DNA from: Polaribacter sp.
Lineage (GTDB): Bacteria; Bacteroidota; Bacteroidia; Flavobacteriales; Flavobacteriaceae
DNA length: 52,666 bases
Assembly (NCBI GenBank): GCA_029250685.1
Contig: JAQXEU010000021.1
Location: 1-52,666, forward strand
Direction of reading: 5' to 3'
The position numbers and the translations under genes are program-made. Shown in pieces: positions 25,761-33,378 of this stretch. Positions within the stretch are counted from its first letter, which is position 1, and each line of letters starts with the position of its first letter. Under the pieces are notes generated by a model. It had not been told where the DNA came from. It worked only from the letters and a program-made list of their open reading frames with translations, and ran no database searches.

Positions 25761-26360
25761 TTATTTCTGCCTTTTCTTTAATTCCGCTTCAATATCTTTT
25801 AACGTAAAACCTTTTGCTTGTAACAATAGTAAATAGTGAAATAGTAAATCAGCAGATTCATATAAAAACAATTCGTCATTGTTATCCATTGCTTCAATTA
25901 CAACTTCTACAGCTTCCTCTCCTACTTTCTGAGCAACTTTATTAATTTCTTTATCAAACAAGCTTGCAACATAAGATTTCTGTGTGTCTTTGTTTGCAAC
26001 ACGTTCAGTAATCACATTTTCTAAGGTTGAAAAGAATCCATAGTTTGACGTATTTTCTTCATTCCAACACGTATCCGAACCTTTATGACACGTTGGTCCA
26101 TTTGGATTCACTTGAATCAACAACGTATCGTTATCACAATCTAGTTTGATATCTACTAAATTCAAAGTATTGCCGCTTTCTTCGCCTTTGGTCCACAATC
26201 GGTTTTTAGTTCTAGAAAAGAAGGTTACCAACTTCGTTTCATTCGTTTTTTTAAATGCTTCTTCATTCATATACCCCAACATCAAAACATTTTTTGTTGT
26301 AGCATCCTGAATGATTGCTGGTACTAATCCATTGTTATTTTTATTGAAATCTATATTCAT
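25761..26360 (-). CDS. hisIE: Bifunctional phosphoribosyl-AMP cyclohydrolase / phosphoribosyl-ATP pyrophosphatase
   Basis: A 199-residue enzyme for the second and third steps of histidine biosynthesis, converting PR-ATP to PR-AMP and then to ProFAR. The N-terminal HisI domain (about 1-110) has the metal-binding DCDND and the catalytic PTCHKGSDTCW. The C-terminal HisE domain (about 112-199) has VGEEAVEVVIEAMDN and the helix ending ELKKRQK. Both domains are complete. It starts 3 nt after the hisF fragment, as in normal his operons, but no other intact his gene is present here, so the enzyme may have no pathway unless the rest lies elsewhere. Confidence 0.94.
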   Translation of the reverse strand: MNIDFNKNNNGLVPAIIQDATTKNVLMLGYMNEEAFKKTNETKLVTFFSRTKNRLWTKGEESGNTLNLVDIKLDCDNDTLLIQVNPNGPTCHKGSDTCWNEENTSNYGFFSTLENVITERVANKDTQKSYVASLFDKEINKVAQKVGEEAVEVVIEAMDNNDELFLYESADLLFHYLLLLQAKGFTLKDIEAELKKRQK

Positions 26361-26363
26361 AAT

Positions 26364-26633
26364 TTATATTCTTACTGGTATGTTATTATTTTTTAAGGCT
26401 TTTTTTAATGCTGAGATTTCTATTTCTCCAAAATGAAAAACACTTGCTGCTAATGCTGCATCTGCTTTTCCAATCGTAAATGTATCTGTAAAATGTTGCA
26501 TTGTTCCTGCTCCACCAGAAGCAATAATTGGTATATTCAATTCATCTGACAATCTAGCCAACGCTTCGTTTGCAAAACCTGCTTTTGTTCCGTCATTATT
26601 CATAGATGTGAATAAAATTTCTCCTGCTCCTCT
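26364..26633 (-). pseudogene. hisF: 3'-fragment of hisF (imidazole glycerol phosphate synthase cyclase subunit)
   Basis: The last 89 codons encode the C-terminal third of HisF (about 250 residues in full). They begin at [20 protein letters not shown], which contains the region of the second catalytic Asp (NND), then [13 protein letters not shown] and [15 protein letters not shown]. Everything before the RGAGEIL block is missing, including the first catalytic Asp near residue 11 and half of the TIM barrel. Upstream of the junction the frame continues for 74 codons of unrelated antisense sequence, so a chimeric 163-residue product is nominally open but cannot be a cyclase. hisF is broken by a junction near 26633-26637. 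Confidence 0.88.
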
Positions 26634-26634
26634 A

Positions 26635-26793
26635 TTAGACTTATCTGCATTGCAAAATCCTACAACTGTTTTTATTAAGGGTAGAAAATTGAATAGAGAT
26701 TCCCTTAATAATTTTGAAGAAAAGGCAAAGAATCGAAAGAACTTAATAGCATCTGCTGTTAGATACTTAGAAAACTTGATCTTTGAAAAATAA
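26635..26793 (+). pseudogene. 5'-truncated tail of an unknown foreign gene
   Basis: On the plus strand, opposite to hisF, a reading frame enters at the junction and runs to a TAA at 26791-26793. It encodes [17 protein letters not shown], then [12 protein letters not shown] and [16 protein letters not shown]. The composition and a natural-looking helical C-terminus suggest a real protein end, but I do not recognise the family. It has no start of its own. It is immediately followed by the hairpin-like element at 26799-26865 in the same orientation, as an integron cassette gene is followed by its attC site. Confidence 0.5.
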
Positions 26794-26798
26794 ACTAT

Positions 26799-26865
26799 CG
26801 TTAACAATATATATAAAATCATAGCACCCATCGGGATGCTACGCTTCATATACAAACCGTTAGCG
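26799..26865 (+). other. attC-like imperfect hairpin element
   Basis: The outer ends CGTTAAC (26799-26805) and GTTAGCG (26859-26865) are near inverted repeats, and the adjoining AT-rich arms pair partly. The centre holds a stem TAGCACCC / GGG-A-TGCTA (26822-26841) with one bulged base and a three-base loop. Total size is 67 bp. This is the architecture of attC recombination sites (outer 7-mers, inner arms, extrahelical base). The 7-mers do not exactly match the canonical RYYYAAC and GTTRRRY, so the identity is tentative. Confidence 0.4.
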
Positions 26866-26881
26866 AAAGAATAAATAAAAC

Positions 26882-27259
26882 CTATTCTTCTCTTGGAATT
26901 TCAGGTAATTTATTTTTAAAACTTGGTGCGGTATCACGGCAAGAAACACTTTTCTTTTTAGAAACCATCACGAGTAAATCGTAACTCAACGTAAATAAAG
27001 TCCCTGTTCTAAAAGTTTCTAGCAATAGTTTTTCTAGTTCTTCCAACGTTTCTTTTAAAGAGAATTGTTTGTAAGTTGTTTCTGTAGCATGTCTGTATTT
27101 AAACTCAAAAACATCTTTGCCATCAATGGTTAATAAACGTAGATATACGTTTAAAAAGCCTTCATTCTTTCTTAAAGGTTTGCTTAAGGTTAGTTTTACA
27201 AACTCATCACTTAAAACGGTTTGTTGTATGGCTTCAAAAAATTCTTTAAAATCGCTCAT
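26882..27259 (-). pseudogene. N-terminal fragment of a SAM-dependent methyltransferase-type protein
   Basis: The 125 codons match the N-terminal part of a conserved flavobacterial methyltransferase family of about 390 residues: FKEFFEAIQQTVLSDEFVKL, then KPLRKNEGFLNVYLR and [15 protein letters not shown]. The family's catalytic Rossmann domain, with a MGSGKGY-type SAM-binding motif, should follow but is absent. The frame stops three residues after EIPRE. The break coincides with the right end of the foreign segment next to hisF. The promoter (TATCTTTG at 27264-27271) and start are intact, so a stub peptide may still be made. Confidence 0.7.
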
Positions 27260-27263
27260 GTTG

Positions 27264-27271
27264 CAAAGATA
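27264..27271 (-). promoter_or_regulatory. -7 box immediately before the methyltransferase-fragment ATG
   Basis: TATCTTTG on the minus strand fits TAnnTTTG and ends only 4 nt before the ATG at 27259. The transcript would start at or next to the start codon. Confidence 0.5.
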
Positions 27272-27286
27272 AAATGTTTAAAAACA

Positions 27287-27314
27287 AAAAACGTCACTAA
27301 AAAGTGACGTTTTT
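27287..27314. terminator. Perfect bidirectional terminator hairpin
   Basis: AAAAACGTCACT and AGTGACGTTTTT pair over 12 bp around AAAA. It lies downstream of typA (stop at 27435) and also just upstream of the methyltransferase promoter, insulating the two. Confidence 0.85.
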
Positions 27315-27327
27315 ATATAAATTTATT

Positions 27328-27433
27328 TCATCAGATTCCTCCGTTACGGTCGGAATGACAGTTATTATGTTTTTAGTTCTTTTTAAAAAGGTACTGAAAC
27401 ACTGAAATAAATTCAGCGTAAACAAGTTTCAGC
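27328..27433. repeat. Degenerate intergenic repeat of the 'CGGAATGACA / CTGAA...TTCAG' type
   Basis: The segment 27334-27361 reads GATTCCTCCGTTACGG then TCGGAATGACAG, a motif I recognise as a common interspersed sequence in Bacteroidota and other genomes. It is followed by nested inverted repeats CTGAAAC...GTTTCAG and CTGAA...TTCAG between 27393 and 27433. A second, worse copy lies near 33273-33312. I assign no function. Confidence 0.45.
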
Positions 27434-27434
27434 A

Positions 27435-29207
27435 CTACGCTTTAAAAACAATTTTACGCATACGTAAACTAGCTGGAGTTACTTCTAAATACTCATCTTC
27501 TTTGATATATTCCATGTTTTCCTCTAAAGAGAAATCTACTTTCGGTGCAATTTTCATCGCTTCATCTGTACCAGATTTACGCATGTTTGTTAATTGCTTT
27601 CCTTTAATTAAGTTAACAGCCATATCTTCTGACTTAGAGTTTTCTCCAATTACTTGACCAATATAAATTTCTTGATTGATATCAATAAAGAAACGTCCTC
27701 TATCTTGTAAACGGTTTAACGCATACGCAGTTGCTTTACCAGCTGCAGAAGAAACAATAGCTCCTTTAATATCTTCAGTAAAATCTCCTTTATAAGGTCC
27801 GTATTCACTAAATCTATGGTTGATAATTGCAGTACCAGCTGTTGCTGTTAAAATTCTGTTTCTTAAACCAATTAAACCTCTAGAAGGAATTGTAAATTCT
27901 AAATGTTGTAAATCTCCTTTAGGTTCCATAATCATTAAGTCTCCTTTACGTAAAGAAACTAAGTTTACAGCTTTAGAAGCCATATCTTCTGGTACATCGA
28001 TAGACAATGTTTCCATTGGCTCATGTTTCTTACCATCAATTTCTTTAATGATTACTTGTGGTCTTCCAACCTGTAATTCATATCCTTCTCTTCGCATTGT
28101 TTCAATCAATACAGATAAGTGTAAAACTCCACGTCCAAAAACGTTGAATTTATCTTCACTATCAGTAGTTTCTACTTTTAATGCTAAGTTTTTTTCTAAT
28201 TCTTTAAACAGTCTGTCTCTAATATGACGAGATGTTACATATTTACCTTCTTTACCAAAGAAAGGTGAATTGTTAATGGTAAACAACATACTCATGGTAG
28301 GTTGATCAATTTCTGTTCTTGGTAATGCTTCTGGGTTTTCTAAATCTGCGATTGTATCACCAATTTCAAACCCTTCAATACCTGTGATAGCACAAATATC
28401 TCCACAAGGCACTTTATCTACTTGAACTTTACCCATTCCTTCGAATACGTGTAATTCTTTAATTCTTACTTTCTTCGTAGAACCGTCAGCTTTACATAGC
28501 ATGTAATCTTTACCAGCTTCTATATCTCCTCTAAAAATACGTCCGATAGCAATTCTTCCTGTAAATGAAGAAAAGTCTAAAGAAGTAATTTGCATTTGTG
28601 GAGTTCCTTCGTTATAAGTAGTTGCAGGAATAGATTCTATAACAGCATCTAATAAAGGAATAATGTTATCAGTTTGGTTTTGCCAATCTGTAGACATCCA
28701 GTTATTTTTTGCAGAACCGTAAACAGTTGCAAAATCTAATTGCTCTTCAGTAGCTTCTAACGCAAACATTAAATCGAAAACTTTTTCATGAACTAAATCA
28801 GGTGTACAGTTTTCTTTATCTACTTTATTTACAACCACAATTGGTGTTAATCCTAAATCTAAGGCTTTACCTAATACAAAACGCGTTTGTGGCATTGGTC
28901 CTTCAAATGCATCAACCAATAATAAAACACCATCAGCCATTTTTAATACACGCTCTACTTCTCCTCCGAAATCGGCGTGACCAGGTGTATCAATTACGTT
29001 AATTTTTGTTCCTTTATAGTTTATTGATACGTTTTTAGAAAGAATTGTAATTCCTCTTTCACGTTCTAAATCGTTATTATCTAACAATAAATCTTTACGT
29101 TCTTTACGATCGTCTAAGATTTTTGCTTGGTCGATAATTTTATCAACTAATGTTGTTTTTCCGTGATCTACGTGGGCTATAATAGCGATATTTCTAATTG
29201 GTTGCAT
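27435..29207 (-). CDS. typA: Ribosome-associated translational GTPase TypA/BipA
   Basis: A 590-residue GTPase that binds 70S ribosomes and helps 50S assembly and stress adaptation, especially at low temperature. The N-terminal G domain has G1 [10 protein letters not shown], switch [18 protein letters not shown] and NKVD. Domain II, then EF-G-like domains III and V, and the TypA-specific C-terminus (about 480-590, ending [16 protein letters not shown]) follow. Length and motifs are normal. A TACTTTTG box at 29228-29235 lies 20 nt before the ATG. It is preceded by the LETM1-like and proline dehydrogenase genes on the same strand, but has its own promoter. Confidence 0.97.
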   Translation of the reverse strand: MQPIRNIAIIAHVDHGKTTLVDKIIDQAKILDDRKERKDLLLDNNDLERERGITILSKNVSINYKGTKINVIDTPGHADFGGEVERVLKMADGVLLLVDAFEGPMPQTRFVLGKALDLGLTPIVVVNKVDKENCTPDLVHEKVFDLMFALEATEEQLDFATVYGSAKNNWMSTDWQNQTDNIIPLLDAVIESIPATTYNEGTPQMQITSLDFSSFTGRIAIGRIFRGDIEAGKDYMLCKADGSTKKVRIKELHVFEGMGKVQVDKVPCGDICAITGIEGFEIGDTIADLENPEALPRTEIDQPTMSMLFTINNSPFFGKEGKYVTSRHIRDRLFKELEKNLALKVETTDSEDKFNVFGRGVLHLSVLIETMRREGYELQVGRPQVIIKEIDGKKHEPMETLSIDVPEDMASKAVNLVSLRKGDLMIMEPKGDLQHLEFTIPSRGLIGLRNRILTATAGTAIINHRFSEYGPYKGDFTEDIKGAIVSSAAGKATAYALNRLQDRGRFFIDINQEIYIGQVIGENSKSEDMAVNLIKGKQLTNMRKSGTDEAMKIAPKVDFSLEENMEYIKEDEYLEVTPASLRMRKIVFKA

Positions 29208-29227
29208 ACTTGCTTATTTTGAAGCTG

Positions 29228-29235
29228 CAAAAGTA
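29228..29235 (-). promoter_or_regulatory. -7 promoter box of typA
   Basis: TACTTTTG on the minus strand fits TAnnTTTG, 20 nt before the typA ATG. Confidence 0.6.
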
Positions 29236-29284
29236 GTGTTTTAAATTGGAATTTAAAGCCTTAAAAGTTGAATAGTTTTTCTGA

Positions 29285-29587
29285 CTATTTTAAATCAATA
29301 TCGATGGAATCCTCTCTAAATGAGCTTGGTAGGATATCTGGGATTAATTTTATTAAAAGTGGTAAGAGTAATGCGCCGCCTGGAAGCATAAAAACTGCCA
29401 ATGCAGGTACACTTTTACAAATATCTAGCAATTGTTCTTTTACTTTCTTTTTTTCTTCGGACGTTAATTTTTTGTGCGTAGATTTTGTCAACAAAGAAAA
29501 CAACTCTTTACTTTCTCTTATTTCTTTTCCGAGACGTAATTTGTTTTTATGAATGCTTTCTTTTATATCTTGAATGGTTGTACTCAC
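29285..29587 (-). CDS. Small LETM1-like domain protein
   Basis: A 100-residue protein whose second half, VPALAVFMLPGGALLLPLLI followed by KLIPDILPSSF, matches the core of the LETM1 ribosome-binding-like domain (aliphatic helix, then PxxLPSxF). The first half is a charged helix. It starts with GTG at 29587 that overlaps the TAG stop of proline dehydrogenase (TAGTG), so it is translated by coupling. In eukaryotes LETM1 acts in mitochondrial cation exchange; no function can be claimed for this short bacterial form. Confidence 0.7.
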   Translation of the reverse strand: MSTTIQDIKESIHKNKLRLGKEIRESKELFSLLTKSTHKKLTSEEKKKVKEQLLDICKSVPALAVFMLPGGALLLPLLIKLIPDILPSSFREDSIDIDLK

Positions 29588-30747
29588 TATAATTTTCTGC
29601 GTTTCTTTTCTGATTTTATCAGTCCAAGTTCTCTACTAGTTTGTCCGGCAACAGAAGTGTTTTCTTCTGCTCTTCTTATTAAATATGGCATCACGTCTCT
29701 AACAGGTCCAAAAGGAACATATTTAGCAACGTTATAACCTTCATTGGCTAAATTAAAACTGATGTGATCGCTCATTCCGTACAATTGTCCAAACCACAAA
29801 CGCAAATCGTTCGGTTTAATATTGTATTTCTTTGCCAAATCCATCAACATTAAAGAACTTTCTTCATTGTGAGTTCCTGCAAATAATGCCATTTTAGAAT
29901 GTTCCATCATGTACAAAATAGCCGCATTGTAATTATCGTCTGTTGCTTGTTTGTCTCTACAGATTGGAGAATCGTATCCTTTTTCTTCTGCTCTAGAACG
30001 CTCTTTTTCCATATAAGCGCCACGCACAACTTTCATTCCGATATGATATCCTTTTTGATGTGCTCTTTGATGCAAATCCTTTAAATATGCTAAACGATCA
30101 TGACGATACATTTGTAGGGTATTAAAAACGATGGCTTTTTCTGTATTGTACAATTCCATCAATTCTTCAATTAAAACATCTGCTGCATCTTGCATCCAAC
30201 TTTCTTCTGCATCAATTAACAAAGGAACATCTTTTTCTAATGCTGCTTTACAAACCGTGTGATAACGTTCTACAACACGCAGCCATTCTGATTTTTCATC
30301 AACTGTTAATTCTTCATTTTCTGTTAACTTTTGATACAACGCAAAACGTCCAAATCCGGTTGGCTTAAAAACTGCATACGGAATAGATGCTTTTTCTTGT
30401 GCAAAGTTGATGGTTTTCAACGTTTTTTCTAACGCATGATCAAACTGTTCTTCTGTTTCTTTTCCTTCTACAGAATAATCTAAAATTGCATGTACATTTT
30501 TGGTATACAATTTATCTATGCTTGGCAAACAATCTTCTTCGGTAACGCCACCACAAAAGTGATCAAAAACGGTAGAACGAATTAATCCTTCTACTGGTAA
30601 ATGTGCCTTTAAAGCAAAGTTGGTCACCGCAGTTCCAATTCTTACTAATGGTTGACTTTCTATCATTTTAAATAAAAAGTAAGCGCGTTCTAATTGAGAA
30701 TCAGATTTTAAAGAAAAAGCTACTTCCGTATTTTCAAAAAGTTTCAT
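29587..30747 (-). CDS. Proline dehydrogenase (monofunctional)
   Basis: A 386-residue FAD enzyme that oxidises L-proline to pyrroline-5-carboxylate and feeds electrons to quinones. TIM-barrel PRODH motifs are seen: FKPTGFGRFALYQKL, the FAD-binding strand LIDAEESWMQDAAD, VVRGAYMEKERSRA and the late RAEENTSVAGQTS (substrate Arg region). It lacks the P5C dehydrogenase domain of PutA, so a separate enzyme must finish the pathway. A frame to 30795 is open, but the ATG at 30747 (MKLFENTEVAFSLK) lies after a TATCTTTG box at 30774-30781 and is the real start. The LETM1-like gene follows with a 1-nt overlap. Confidence 0.93.
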   Translation of the reverse strand: MKLFENTEVAFSLKSDSQLERAYFLFKMIESQPLVRIGTAVTNFALKAHLPVEGLIRSTVFDHFCGGVTEEDCLPSIDKLYTKNVHAILDYSVEGKETEEQFDHALEKTLKTINFAQEKASIPYAVFKPTGFGRFALYQKLTENEELTVDEKSEWLRVVERYHTVCKAALEKDVPLLIDAEESWMQDAADVLIEELMELYNTEKAIVFNTLQMYRHDRLAYLKDLHQRAHQKGYHIGMKVVRGAYMEKERSRAEEKGYDSPICRDKQATDDNYNAAILYMMEHSKMALFAGTHNEESSLMLMDLAKKYNIKPNDLRLWFGQLYGMSDHISFNLANEGYNVAKYVPFGPVRDVMPYLIRRAEENTSVAGQTSRELGLIKSEKKRRKL

Positions 30748-30773
30748 AGATAAACAGTTGTAATTAATGAAAA

Positions 30774-30781
30774 CAAAGATA
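30774..30781 (-). promoter_or_regulatory. -7 promoter box of the proline dehydrogenase gene
   Basis: TATCTTTG on the minus strand fits TAnnTTTG. It lies 26 nt before the ATG at 30747 and inside the longer alternative frame, so it decides the start. Confidence 0.55.
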
Positions 30782-30841
30782 GTTTTAATGTGCAATTATT
30801 TCAATTTTTTCTTCTTATTTTGCAGCAACAATTTATACCAA

Positions 30842-31900
30842 ATGAAATCTATCAAAGCAGCAACTTATTTTGTTCATTTTCAGGAAAATGGATACGCAGC
30901 CTTAAACAACTTAATTGCTAACAATAACTACTCTTCTATTTTTATTTTGATGGATGAGAATACACACCAAAATTGTTACGGAAAGTTCATTCCGAAATTA
31001 GTTGCTAATTGCCCAATTGAATTGATTGAAATTGAGTCTGGAGAAATCAATAAAAATCTAGAAACTTGTACAGGTGTTTGGAATGTGTTGACCGAATTAA
31101 ATGCGGATAGAAAGAGTTTACTAATTACATTAGGTGGCGGAGTTATTACAGATTTAGGCGGATTTGTCGCTTCTACTTTTAAACGTGGAATTGACTTTGT
31201 TAATATTCCTACTACTTTATTATCTATGGTTGATGCTTCAGTTGGCGGAAAAACAGGCGTTGATTTGGGTGTCTTGAAAAATCAAATTGGTTTGTTTGCA
31301 AATCCAGAGATAGTAATTGTTGATACAGCGTATTTAGAAACTGTTACGCCAAGAGAAATAAGATCTGGAACTGCAGAAATCATCAAATACGGATTAACCT
31401 ATGATGTGAGTTTGTATGAGAAAATTAAAAACTCAGAAAATTTAGATATTACCGAGTTAATTCATCGTTCTATAGCAATTAAAAACGAAGTAGTTATAGA
31501 AGATCCAAAAGAACAAGGTTTGCGTAAAATTTTAAACTTTGGACATACAATTGGTCATGCAGTAGAATCGTACTTTTTAGAAGCTAATGAAAAAGAAAGT
31601 TTAACGCATGGAGAAGCGATTGCAATCGGAATGGTTGCTGAATGTTTTGTATCTTCTAAGTTGTTAGGATTTCCTAAAAAGACATTAGAAGAAATAAAAC
31701 AATTGATTGTTACTATTTATGGGAAAACTCAAATAGTAAAAGAAGATTTCAACGCGATTTTGACCTATTTAAAACACGATAAAAAGAATGTTAGCGGACG
31801 GGTAAATTTTGTGTTATTAAAAGGTTTAGAGCAAACTCAATTAGATTGTAAAGTAACTACAGAACTAATTATTGAAAGTTTGGAGTATTATAATTCTTAA
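30842..31900 (+). CDS. aroB: 3-dehydroquinate synthase
   Basis: A 352-residue NAD- and Zn-dependent enzyme for the second step of the shikimate pathway. Visible motifs are the NAD-binding LGGGVITDLGGFVASTFKRG, DASVGGKTGVDLG, and the metal ligands in TAEIIKYGL (Glu), NFGHTIGHAVE (His) and THGEAIAIGM (His). A frame from 30767 is open, but the ATG at 30842 (MKSIKAATYFVHF) matches the normal N-terminus, with a TTATTTTG box at 30815-30822. It overlaps bshA tail-to-tail by 4 nt and is divergent from proline dehydrogenase. Confidence 0.95.
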   Translation: MKSIKAATYFVHFQENGYAALNNLIANNNYSSIFILMDENTHQNCYGKFIPKLVANCPIELIEIESGEINKNLETCTGVWNVLTELNADRKSLLITLGGGVITDLGGFVASTFKRGIDFVNIPTTLLSMVDASVGGKTGVDLGVLKNQIGLFANPEIVIVDTAYLETVTPREIRSGTAEIIKYGLTYDVSLYEKIKNSENLDITELIHRSIAIKNEVVIEDPKEQGLRKILNFGHTIGHAVESYFLEANEKESLTHGEAIAIGMVAECFVSSKLLGFPKKTLEEIKQLIVTIYGKTQIVKEDFNAILTYLKHDKKNVSGRVNFVLLKGLEQTQLDCKVTTELIIESLEYYNS

Positions 31901-33027
31901 ACAGAAATAGAACAACTTTTATACAATTCCTCATACACTGGTAAAATATTTTCTAAAGAAAATAATTTTGTGTGCGCTTTGGCATTTGCTTTAAACTCTT
32001 CTAAAATTGCGGCATCTTTTAAAATGGTAATGGCGTTTTTAGCCATGTCATTAACATCGCCTAAATTACTTAAATATCCTGTTTTACCATGAATATTTAC
32101 TTCAGGTAATCCTCCAGTATTTGTAGAGATTACAGCAGAACTTGCAGCCATTGCTTCTAAAGCTGCCAAACCAAAGCTTTCTGTTTCTGAAGGCAATAAA
32201 AAGACATCTGTATAACAAAGAATTTTTACGACTTCATTACTATTTCCTAAGAAAATAACACTCTCTTCAATGCCTAATTCCGAAACTAATAATTCAGCGC
32301 TCATTCTTTCTGGACCATCGCCAACCATTAATAATTTAGAAGGAACTTCTTTCAGAACTTCATTAAAAATCTTAATCACATCTTGTGTGCGTTTTACAGG
32401 TCTAAAATTACTAACATGTGTAATTATTCTTTCTTCAGGTTTTGCAATCGTAATTCTGTTGCATTCTGTTTCTTCTGCTCTATCATACTTTTCTGTATCG
32501 ATAAAATTATAGACCACTTTAATATCATTTGTAATATTAAATAAACGCAAAGTATCTTCTTTTAAACTTTTGGAAACTGCTGTTACTACATCAGAATTAT
32601 TGATGCTAAATTCTACTGACGATTTGTATGTTGGATGGCTTCCAACTAACGTAATATCTGTTCCGTGAAGCGTAGTAACCACCTTAATATCCATACCTTT
32701 TTCCTGCAACATTTTCTTTGCCATATAAGCTGCATACGCATGCGGAATTGCGTAATGCACATGCAAAACTTCCAATTGATGTTTCTCAACAATTTCTACC
32801 ATTTTACTTGACAATGCAAGTTCGTAAGGTTGATATTGAAACAACGGATATTCTTCTAATAATACTTCGTGAAAATGTAAATTGTGTGTAAAGAAATCTA
32901 AGCGAACTGGTTGATTATAGGTAATAAAATGAACTTCATGCCCTTTATCTGCTAATGCCATTCCTAACTCAGTTGCAACTACTCCACTTCCTCCAAAAGT
33001 TGGATAACAAACAATACCTATTTTCAT
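31897..33027 (-). CDS. bshA: N-acetyl-alpha-D-glucosaminyl L-malate synthase (bacillithiol pathway)
   Basis: A 376-residue GT4 glycosyltransferase that joins UDP-GlcNAc and L-malate, the first step to bacillithiol. The N-terminal IGIVCYPTFGGSGVVATELG is diagnostic of BshA, as is FITYNQPVRLD. The GT4 donor site is in FLLPSETESFGLAALEAMA, with Glu residues for the nucleotide sugar. Flavobacteria make bacillithiol, and bshB and bshC would be needed; neither is in this window. A TATCTTTA box at 33055-33062 is the likely promoter. Confidence 0.92.
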   Translation of the reverse strand: MKIGIVCYPTFGGSGVVATELGMALADKGHEVHFITYNQPVRLDFFTHNLHFHEVLLEEYPLFQYQPYELALSSKMVEIVEKHQLEVLHVHYAIPHAYAAYMAKKMLQEKGMDIKVVTTLHGTDITLVGSHPTYKSSVEFSINNSDVVTAVSKSLKEDTLRLFNITNDIKVVYNFIDTEKYDRAEETECNRITIAKPEERIITHVSNFRPVKRTQDVIKIFNEVLKEVPSKLLMVGDGPERMSAELLVSELGIEESVIFLGNSNEVVKILCYTDVFLLPSETESFGLAALEAMAASSAVISTNTGGLPEVNIHGKTGYLSNLGDVNDMAKNAITILKDAAILEEFKANAKAHTKLFSLENILPVYEELYKSCSISV

Positions 33028-33316
33028 AAATTATTAGATTTCTTACTAAAGACGTAAAGATAGTTTTTTACTTACAGAATGGTTTTCATAGAACGTGAAA
33101 TTATTCATAAAAAAGAAACCAGTTTCCGTCATAGTATTTGCAGACGAGTGTCAATCACTTGAAACAAGCGTAAAAGTAATATTGATCGTTAAAAATTCAA
33201 GTTTAGATTTTTGTTTCTTTTTATCAATGGAAAAGAATGAAAAAGGAAAAAGATTGTAAGTATACTTTATGAGAATTCTCGTTGTTCGTTCCTCTCTCTG
33301 TCGAAATGACAAATAA
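33028..33316. other. Non-coding stretch with degraded repeat between bshA and the transketolase half
   Basis: Beyond the bshA promoter (33055-33062) I see no coding potential on either strand. The part 33273-33312 (CTCGTTGTTCGTTCC, then TCTGTCGAAATGACA) looks like a decayed copy of the intergenic repeat at 27334-27361. In many relatives a transketolase C-terminal subunit gene would lie in this position; no recognisable piece of it remains. Confidence 0.4.
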
Positions 33317-33317
33317 G

Positions 33318-33345
33318 AAAACCTGTACAAAAATGTACAGGTTTT
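33318..33345. terminator. Perfect 12-bp terminator hairpin after the transketolase half-gene
   Basis: AAAACCTGTACA and TGTACAGGTTTT pair around AAAA, with A and T tracts on both sides. It lies 33 nt past the minus-strand stop at 33379. Confidence 0.87.
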
Positions 33346-33378
33346 CTTTTCTCTATATTCTAATTTCTTTTTTCTCTT

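Noticed and set aside
26634..26855. The first 74 codons of the 163-codon minus-strand frame that ends with the hisF fragment, as a real N-terminal domain
   Set aside because: They are antisense to a more protein-like plus-strand frame and cross the hairpin element, and they have no HisF similarity. They are open by chance.
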